Assembly: GCA_043228905.1 (NCBI GenBank)
Contig: JBHGNT010000004.1
Span: forward strand, 10,230,001 to 10,294,000
From: Azolla caroliniana
Taxonomy: Eukaryota > Polypodiophyta
DNA: 64,000 nucleotides
Direction of reading: 5' to 3'
Shown here: piece after piece, positions 56,401-64,000 of the stretch
Numbering within the stretch: position 1 is the first letter of the stretch
Layout: each line of letters starts with the position of its first letter
Made by a program: the position numbers and the translations under genes
The notes under the pieces: model-generated
Database searches by the model: none
What the model was told of the DNA's origin: nothing
What the model saw: the letters and a program-made list of their open reading frames with translations, nothing else

Positions 56401-59022
56401 GTCATTTAATATGACCCAACTCCCTAGATATAGGCTAGTGCTAGATAGTACTTATCTTGAAGTCAATGTCACATACTTCAAGACTAAGTACATTGTAGCT
56501 TGCCCACAAAATATTCTAGTTGACTTGATTAGCCAATCCTATTACCTATTTCGCTCTTCCCTAAATCCATTGTGTCCTACGCATGTACGGTTTCCTAGAT
56601 TAACACCTTATCGACCCATATGGTCGAGTTGCACACTAGCTGCTCCTCATTTGCGGCACTATCACAAAATGTGCACTCTAAGAGCACATATGGGGATAGA
56701 TTTACAACTTGGGGCTGATCATTGATTATATCTATCAGAAACTGCATCACTGGAAAGTTTAAATAGATATCCAGTAGTGAATTTGTGTGAATTCACATCA
56801 CCTGTCATATCAGAGCCACCTAATCCACGTAATTCCAATGGACCCTTTCAATAACATAAAGATTTATTTCTTGTCCTGACTTTTCAATGTGCATTGCTAG
56901 GATTAGTAATGAACGTGTTAATAACTCCCATTGAATGTGCAATGTATGGTCTTGTAGCAACCATGGCATACATCAATGAACCACAAGCTGAAGCACATGA
57001 TAAAACCTTTCGATGAATTGGCTGGCTGTTGCATCAACTATTGGGTAGTGTTTTTTTGCTAAATTTGGCATGGCTGCGAGGGTTTGCATCACTCATGTTG
57101 AACCTCTCAGTGAACTTTATTCGGATACATAGAACAGCCACTGCTGCCTATCCCACTTTATCCTCAATACTGATGATACTTTCTGAAATCTTTCATGGAA
57201 AAGGCTGATTTATTTTTTCTTTAAGTGCATTAAGAGTCATTTTCTTTTTCATTACCTGTGTCAATTGCTAATGTTTCTATGCATGGAATAATCTCTAATT
57301 CAAATTGAAAACAAATTTTGTGAAGATAAACGGCTGGAGGATCGAGGTCTTACAAGTATATTGCCAGAATTGTCCAAATTTGGGGTGTTGCTACTGGCTG
57401 TATTTTTATTGTTTCTTTGCTATTTATTGTATGTTTTATGTTTTTTGAAGCAATAAAGAATTATCAAAGAGGGGCAACAGAGTATCAAACTGTTTGTGAT
57501 CTACGTTCTGTAATTTTATGTAGCTTAATGAGAGTGGAATCCTACAAGTATTTCTACTTTGTAAAACATTGGCCAGGTGACAATTTAACTAAATTGTCTA
57601 TTCCATCTGTGGACACTGCAATCTTAAGCAAGAATTTCTACTTCATATAAGATGTTGGTTCCGATGGTGCTTCACCTGCCCTTTGGAAATTCCATGCACT
57701 CATTGAGATAGATCATGCTGTCACTAGTTTAATTACTGTATTTGAGTTGGAAATTAGAAAATGGTTGTTTTGTTGTGGGTTCTCTTCATTTTGGATTATG
57801 TAGGAGCCTGGGGTGTGTTCCTGACTGTGTATCTGCTATTTCATATCTATTAGTCAAGGGGTTTATCACCTTGAATGTGTTTCTCTTTTGATTATCTTAT
57901 GAGAGTAATTCTTTGTTGAGGCTTGCTTCTATGAGTTAAGAGTACATAAAGAACTTCGGTGTGCAATCGTAAATACCTAGGAACAAGGGAATTGTCATTT
58001 ATCAGTGGTGGGAACTTCCTATACAGAAAAGGGAAAATTTACATTTGTTTGGCCAAGTCCAAATACTAACATTCTTATTTATTTCCCCAAATGCTCTTTT
58101 GTTATTTCCCAAAATACTCTTCCTCAATCATGGAACGAGGGGGAAAGGGGTTGAATTGACCATAAAGTTGGCCAAATAGCACATATAACTGGTAAATAAG
58201 GGTTAACAAAGGACATATGAGGGAATAACAAGAACTTAGGTGCATTTAAGGAAATAAAGAAATCAAGGCCCTTCTATCTAGTCAGTGTGAAATCTTCTGT
58301 GGACAATACCCATAGCCAATCCTGACACAGCCCTCCCTGTTCTCATGCCAAACTGATATATGAAACAATGGAAGTTGTCTATTACTACCGCCACAAATCC
58401 TTGACATGCTTCTTCTTATATAATTTTCTACAGGAGGAGTTAAAGAAATATACCACAACCATGGTGGAGCAGAGCCAAACATTGAATACTCCAGGGGCTG
58501 AACAGAAGTCAAAAAGGGAACTTTTTGTTGCACTTAGAGAGGAGCTCGAGTAACTACTTTCCTTTATATATGTTCTGATACTTTTTAAAGTTATATGGTT
58601 TGGTTCTGATTGCTGCTTTGCATACCTATAGGGGTCCAGTACTAGAGAGGGCATCTAAGGCAGCTTGGGAACTGATCCTTTCTAAGGAGGGCGTTGGAAC
58701 CGAAATTTCAGAAACTGTTTATAGAGCATACAATCAGCTTCATGGAAAAGAGGAAAGTCATTATTCTCCCCCTGATCTGCATACACCAATCATGGGTAAT
58801 GCTCATGAAATGCAAAGTCATGGTTATGGAGTTGGCCAACCAAATGGACAAATGCAGGAACTATGCCAGACACCTTTAACAGCCCCAAAGGTGAGTATTA
58901 ATAAGGAATCATATTTCGCTAAAGATAAGATGTTTCGTTCACAACCCTTTGTCTTTTAACTGTATGTATATGGACTTACAATCTATGGATTGCTCATGCA
59001 GGTCACACTAACACCACCCTGA
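53484..59022 (+). CDS. Shg1/BOD1-like protein (COMPASS-Shg1 domain), four exons, 185 aa
   Basis: Exons 53484-53645, 58434-58549, 58632-58890 and 59002-59022 join in frame (162, 116, 259 and 21 nt) at GT-AG sites and end in TGA. Residues 1-24 are a Gly/Lys/Glu-rich start ('MDRGGGASKKKTKGTAEAEA'). Residues 25-110 form the Shg1-type domain: 'SPQDVLNSLMNDGTFDSLRH', 'INQLKH' joined to 'EELKKYTTTMVEQSQTLN', 'KRELFVALREELE' and 'ASKAAWELILSKEGVG'. Shg1 is a subunit of the Set1/COMPASS histone H3K4 methylase complex in yeast, and BOD1-type proteins regulate PP2A in animals; the plant role is inferred. The tail is variable and Gln/Pro-rich. The first intron is 4.8 kb and contains a copia relic. The promoter region overlaps the right transposon end. 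A second acceptor-like CAG at 59051 could give an alternative tail. Confidence 0.87.
53646..58433 (+). other. Large first intron of the Shg1-like gene
   Basis: Donor CAC-GTAAGT, acceptor TTTTCTACAG. A CT-rich tract follows the donor (53740-53760). The first 1.2 kb is T-rich with many CTTTCTGTC-type motifs. 55880-57190 contains an antisense copia relic with an unrelated block inside at about 56100-56735. No other gene was recognised; an open frame at 56348-56725 (125 codons) lies in this block and shows no familiar motif. Confidence 0.75.
55880..57190 (-). pseudogene. Antisense Ty1/copia RT-RNase H relic in the intron
   Basis: On the minus strand 'GSLMYAMVATRPYIAHSMGV' (near 56970), 'SDMTGDVNSHKFTTGYLFKL' (near 56780), 'GTVALTITEAEYI' (near 56070) and 'HIDVWYHFVREHL' (near 55920) match the RT end and RNase H of copia elements. 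They are in order but in different frames with stops, and a block at 56100-56735 separates them. No LTRs were found. An old, heavily mutated insertion. Confidence 0.75.
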
Positions 59023-61080
59023 TAATGACATGGGATTTGGTTCTGTCGCAGGGCGCATTCCCTGATTTCCACAGGAAAAAGGTTACATGATGCCCAATTC
59101 TTTCAATGTGAAGGATTCAGAATTGTAACAGCTCATTAATGGCCAAGTAGTGATAAATACACAGATGCAAAGTTGCTGGTTAGCTAGAGATTTTGATTAC
59201 GAAAAGAGGTCAGAATGGGTTGAAATGGAAGTAATGTGTATTACAAGTGGTTCAGCTAATTAAGAGTATCACAAATGATGAAGTAACACGATGAAATCTT
59301 TAAAAGTATGCAAGAGGAAGCATACTGGCAAGGGAGAGGGGTTAAGTGGAGATGGATATGACTTTCCAGCAATTGTAGTTGAATCTATCCAAAGGTAATT
59401 ACAGCTGACATAATCTGCAGATAGCCTAAGCTTTAAAGTGTGAACCATAACTTGTTAGGTGGTCCTATAATCTGCAGGTGTGCTCTCTTATATTGTTGTT
59501 AGATTTTAACGTTTTAGCTGTGTAATATTGATTCTTGTTTGGCACTCCCAATAAAAAATTCCTTGAAATGTGGCTTAAAATAAAAAAATCGAATGCATAA
59601 TCTAGGGGAATCATTTCATTGGACTTCGTCATTAAATTAAAATTTGAAAAACCTTCGATATTGTTAGCTTGGATACTTAATATGCATCTGGCATTGAAGT
59701 GTCAAGTTGAGATGTTAGTATAGTGCATAAGTGAGCAAAGTTTATCAATAAAATGTATTTCAAGTCTATAAATTAATAAGTTATACATGGAATATAACTG
59801 GCTTCACGTTCCATATTTCTCCTTGAAACAGAAATAGCATATATTAATTGGATTACAGGTTCACCTTGAATGTTGGAAGAAATCTTCATGACATGTTTGA
59901 TGGAATGATAAACTGCAATATTGGGAGACATCTTGGTGACATGTTTGATCTATGTTTGAGACCATTTTTGTTTTATGGTTTCTTGTGTTGAAGAATCATT
60001 TCGATTTAGGACTTACGGTTTAGCCCTAAACCCTGAACTATTCTGACAAACATATAGCCAATTGGTGATATGTAGTTTGTGTAAGGCAATTTACATTATT
60101 TGGTACCCAATCGGAATCCTAATGTTTTAGAAAAGAATGATATCATTAGGGGTGAATAAATTTGTATACCATATTCGCAGATTGGGGCTTGGTGCTTCAA
60201 AGCATGAATATCCCTTCTTAGAAAGGAAACACACATCAAGATAAATTTTGTACTTTGGTCCTATGGGTCAATATTGGTCTCTTTACCAACTCTAAAAATA
60301 TCTATCTATCTTCTATCTTTGTCAAGGCTTTGCAATCATGAAAAATACAAGACAAGAATAATTAGGTATGATGGTCAAATTGGGGCATAGATTTTAGATT
60401 TATTGTATTGGCTACTCTTACAAAGACTTGATATTAGTTACTCTTACAATTCAAGTCTTCTAGTAGCATGTTTAAAGAAGAGTTGAAAAGTGGGGTCACT
60501 ACAAATCCAATGCTTGTTATGTTTTTTGTATATCCTTCTTTCTTTCTTTCTTTGTAAACTTGAGGTATGTGCACGTTAGCATGTTCAAAGAGTTGAAAAG
60601 TGGGGTCACCACAAATCCAATGCTTGTTATTTAGCATGTATGTACCTCAAAATTGTCTTAAATTGCAAGTTGTCTTGTACATTGTCATTTTTAACCCTTG
60701 GGTTATGGAAATGTGCAAGTTAATTGTCGGATGTAAATTGTAATGATTTCACGCCAAAACTTGAGTGCTTGGTATTGTGAATATAAGCACTAGAGTCTAA
60801 AACCAATTTGTTTTTACTTATAAAAATTCATTTATGTAATTATAAAAAATTTCATGGACATAGATGCAAAACAAAATTTCACTGGAACATCACATGGCTC
60901 GCGGGGGGTTAATGTTTTTTATTTGATTTAAATTGCAATGTTAAGAAAGTCTAACATGAAAATTGTTAACATGTTAAAAGGAAATATTGGTGCGAAGGGG
61001 TTAATATCAATCATTTCACTAGAATTTTCCCAAACATTACTAGACATCCCTTATACCAAGTAGATATATTGATCTTTGCT
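59023..61080. other. 3' UTR of the Shg1-like gene and non-coding spacer
   Basis: No coding features. A segment of about 45 bases (AAAGAGTTGAAAAGTGGGGTCA-type) is repeated at 60470-60515 and 60585-60630, around a (TTTC)n tract at 60538-60555. AT-rich otherwise. Confidence 0.5.
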
Positions 61081-61084
61081 TCCA

Positions 61085-64000
61085 TAATCCCCAAGGGCTC
61101 AAGAGTCGACTAAACCAGTAAAACAGATGGAAACTAACATCATCACGTTGCAGGAACACCACCTTGATAGTACCCATTTAAAGGAAGTCGGAGACCTTCT
61201 TTCAGGATTCTGGTGAACAATGTAGGAGCCAACAACAGGGGATGATGGAAATCATGGTGGTATTTGCGCTTTAATTCGGGAACATCTAGCCCAAGGCTTA
61301 ATATACCTAGAATCACTTATACTTGGTAGGGTGCATTTTTGCACGTTAGCCATCCAAGGGCAATGCTGGAATTTCATGAATGTTTACACTTCAAATAGTA
61401 GAACAAAAGGGAAACATTCTGGGAGCGTATCCGCCTACAAGTAGCGGGTGAGGAGTGGTGCATTGGAGGGGATTTTAATATGATCAAATCCCCTCACGAT
61501 AGCTCTAACAACAATCCCATAGTTCTCCAAGGAAGGGTACGTAAACAATGGGAGAAGTTATGTGTCCATCTTAACCTACGAGATATATGGCATGCAGACA
61601 ACTTCCAACGAAAGAGGGACTCTCTCTTATTTTCCTGATCAGATGAGTGGAATAGTGGACCCACCCTATCTCGCATCGACCGTATTTATATGTAGGCGAG
61701 GCCCTAGAAGCGGAGGATGGTGTCGCATAACTCCAAGCACAACTTTCTCCAACCACTACCCGGTAATCGGTTATTTTCAATTACACCGAAAGTGGGGCTC
61801 ATTCCAACCTCGAATCCCACACACTATTTACGCAGTTACAGAGGTGAAGGAACAATTCAGCCCCTAATGTTCATCACCCGTCAATGACTTATCATCATCC
61901 GACAAACTTCTAGTTAAACTAGCAAGAGATTCAAATCTATTACACGAGATCATCAAGACCAGATGTAAGGATGGTCATGAAAAGAGATAGAGAACAAAAC
62001 GGGGACTAATATCCTTACAACGACTCCAATAGAGATACCCATCATGTAGTTGGATTGCAGGCAGGTTGCTATGGCCAAACAAGAACTCACCATAGCTAAA
62101 AAGGCAATCTATGACATGGAGTTTCATGGAAGCATGGCTCGTTGGATTTGGGTAGGGGACAAAACCACGAAGGAATTCTTCTGATCCAAGGGACTGAGGC
62201 ATGCTAGAACAGTGATGCGCAACCTCAACTGAGAGGATGGAATGACCACTAAAGATGGCGAAGAAATGAGGAATATCGCCACAACCTATTATAAGCGACT
62301 ACTTTGCGAAGATAGTATGACCACATGGGAAAACAGAAGAGAAGATTTTATCCTCCAAAGCATACCCTAGAAAAGAACGGAAATAAATACATGGCTCCCG
62401 CGTCCCCTATCAATCATCGAAATATGGGAGGCACTCTCTTATTTGGATGCAGATAGCTGGCTTGGAATTAATGGCCTCACCCCTCACTTCTGGACAAGCT
62501 TTTAGGACACTATTAAAGAAGACCTCCTCCAGGCATATGAGGAGATCATCACCTCTGCAAACATGCCAGAAGAATTTGGACAGGGGATGATACATCTCAT
62601 TCCTAAATGTGGTGGGAGTGCCAACACCATTAGTAAGTGGTAGCCCATAACTCTTCTCAGTACTGTCAATAAGCTGCTCACAAAAATCGTAGCACGGTGC
62701 TTAGCACCACTTCCCCCTCAACTCATTCATTCGTCCTCGACAAGTTTTGTTAGAAATCGAAGCATCCTAAACAACCTTTTCTCATTCTAGGAAGCAATAG
62801 CCCTTGCCAAGCGTACCAACAACAAGGTCATTTTGGTGCTCCTAGATTTTGAGAAAGCATATGACAAGATATGTGTTTCTAGAAAGTGTGATGGGGAAAC
62901 TCAACTTTCGAGAGTCATGGATCAAAGGCACAACAAGACTTTATAGGAACGCCAACAGTTGCGTTTCAGTTGCATGTGAAAGGGGCCCCTTCTTCCGAAT
63001 ATCGCGAGATGTTCTCATCTTTATTTCATGCTCTTGTATTTCTTTTTTATTAATTCAATTTGATCTTGATAGAGTACGACAAGAATGCCCACTAGCTCCA
63101 TCCTTATTTCTATTATATGCCGAAGCACTCTCTAGCTTTCTCAACTCGTGGCATCTAAACCTATGTGGTATTCATGTGCTACACTCTCACCAAAGCCTCC
63201 TGGATATAGAATTTGTAGATGACACCACAATCTACTCGCAAGGGGACTTGGAAAAGCTACAGAAGCTAGAAAGTGGATTAGTCGTGTTTTGCAAGAGATC
63301 AAACATCATGATCAATTGGCACAAATCCTATGCAATATGGCTTTCTCATGAAGAACATCTTGCATGGCACCCACATCCCACTTTCAAGTGGATCAATCAA
63401 GGAGCAAGCACCAAATATTTGGGTTTCCAGTTTGGATTCAACATTACTCCGGAGACTATGATTGCACCAGTGATTCGCTCCATTCGCCAAAAGTTGATAC
63501 ATTGGAGGTCGAAAAAACTCTCACTAGCAGGTCGCATCATAGTGGCAAATTAGGTATTACTCGCAACAACATGGTACAACCTATCATGTTCAACAATATC
63601 CAAGGAAAGTATACATCAGATTCAGCGACTAGTACGCAACTACATTTGGTATGGCAAGGAAGATCATGCAGCTCGGGACAAGGTGGTGTGGCCTATACTC
63701 ACATTCCCCAAGTCGAGAGGGGGATTGGGTCTGATTGATTCCCTCTCACAATCCAAAGCCCTACTTGCCAAATTTGTGGCGCGACGACTCCAACCAGGGG
63801 ATGACTATTGGAAAATGCTATTGTGGTTACGCTTCGCTTGCTTTAGGCCACGAAAAAGGGCCAATTGGGCCCCCCAAACAGTATGGATTCTAAACATGGA
63901 TCTCAAACTGAGTTTCTCACACCAATTGGAGGATAGATTCAGTGCATCCATGTGGAAGGCGTGGAGTGACATTAGACGAGGGCTCAAGTGCGATCAACCT
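61085..64000 (+). pseudogene. L1-type LINE, ORF2 relic running off the window
   Basis: Reads in order: part of an AP endonuclease ('GEEWCIGGDFNMI', 'LSRIDRIY', 'HNFLQPLP'), linker with 'WIWVGDKTTKEFF' and 'YYKRLLCED', RT start 'MPEEFGQGMIHLIPKCGG', 'VILVLLDFEKAYDK', and the catalytic box 'LDIEFVDDTTIYSQG' (FVDD instead of FADD), then 'RIIVAN-VLLATTWYNL' and a C-terminal 'RGGLGLIDSL'. At least ten stops or frameshifts occur over 2.9 kb. A 63-nt in-frame insert lies in RT at 63008-63070. Its sequence differs from the LINE at 23380-26733, so they are two lineages. It continues past 64000. Confidence 0.85.

Noticed and set aside
56348-56725. 125-codon frame in the first intron of the Shg1-like gene
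   Set aside because: No recognisable motif and located in a block inserted into a dead copia relic; not enough support for a gene.
63011-63072. GT...AG intron in the LINE reverse transcriptase
   Set aside because: Removing the GT-AG stretch (62 nt) would shift the frame, whereas removing 63 nt restores the motif, so it is an insertion and not an intron.

Overview
This window looks like nuclear DNA of a land plant. Evidence: an intron-free PLS-type pentatricopeptide repeat (PPR) gene, spliceosomal GT-AG introns, plant-type Ty1/copia and Ty3/gypsy LTR retrotransposons primed by initiator-methionine tRNA, L1-type LINEs, and a plant-like Shg1/BOD1-family gene. The style of the PPR repeats (long runs of near-identical PLS triplets with 'SLKAC' and 'IDMYAKCG' signatures) resembles fern PPR proteins I know, so a fern is my best guess, but the sequence does not prove it.

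Layout. 0.3-3.2 kb: PPR gene on +. 3.2-7.3 kb: non-coding DNA, a possible decayed LTR element, a palindromic TTAGCTAA repeat field and a broken coiled-coil-like reading frame of unknown family on -. 7.3-23.4 kb: a deep nest of LTR elements. A copia fragment carries a solo LTR. Next to it a gypsy chromovirus is split by copia A (9395-20974), which is itself split by solo LTR B (11657-12338) and near-intact copia B (13330-19112). Five-base target duplications that I could read directly support these layers. 23.4-32.2 kb: an L1-type LINE split by a solo LTR (25754-26205) and by copia C (26729-32124). 33.1-33.7 kb: intronless pseudogene of mitochondrial ribosomal protein L13.

35.58-53.37 kb: two inverted copies of a terminal segment, each followed by a field of ACCCGGGTTAG-type repeats, enclose a six-exon zinc-finger/Ulp1-like protease gene (50116-51937). 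I read this as the remains of one large DNA transposon (about 4.3 kb of its own DNA still visible) that later received gypsy D (36453-41740), truncated copia D (41823-about 44600) and an intact, very young copia E (44662-50048, one 1357-aa gag-pol frame, almost identical LTRs). Its right end stops about 110 bp before the start codon of the next cellular gene.

53.48-59.02 kb: a four-exon gene for a 185-aa Shg1/BOD1-like protein (COMPASS-Shg1 family) with a 4.8-kb first intron that holds an antisense copia relic. 61.1 kb to the end: a second L1-type LINE, decayed and running off the window.

Only the PPR gene and the Shg1-like gene look like functional cellular genes, and copia E is the only element that looks capable of autonomous movement. 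The most unusual items are the putative Ulp1-bearing transposon and copia D, whose pol frame runs about 200 codons past RNase H between two polypurine tracts and stops inside the LTR; copia C has the same double polypurine arrangement.
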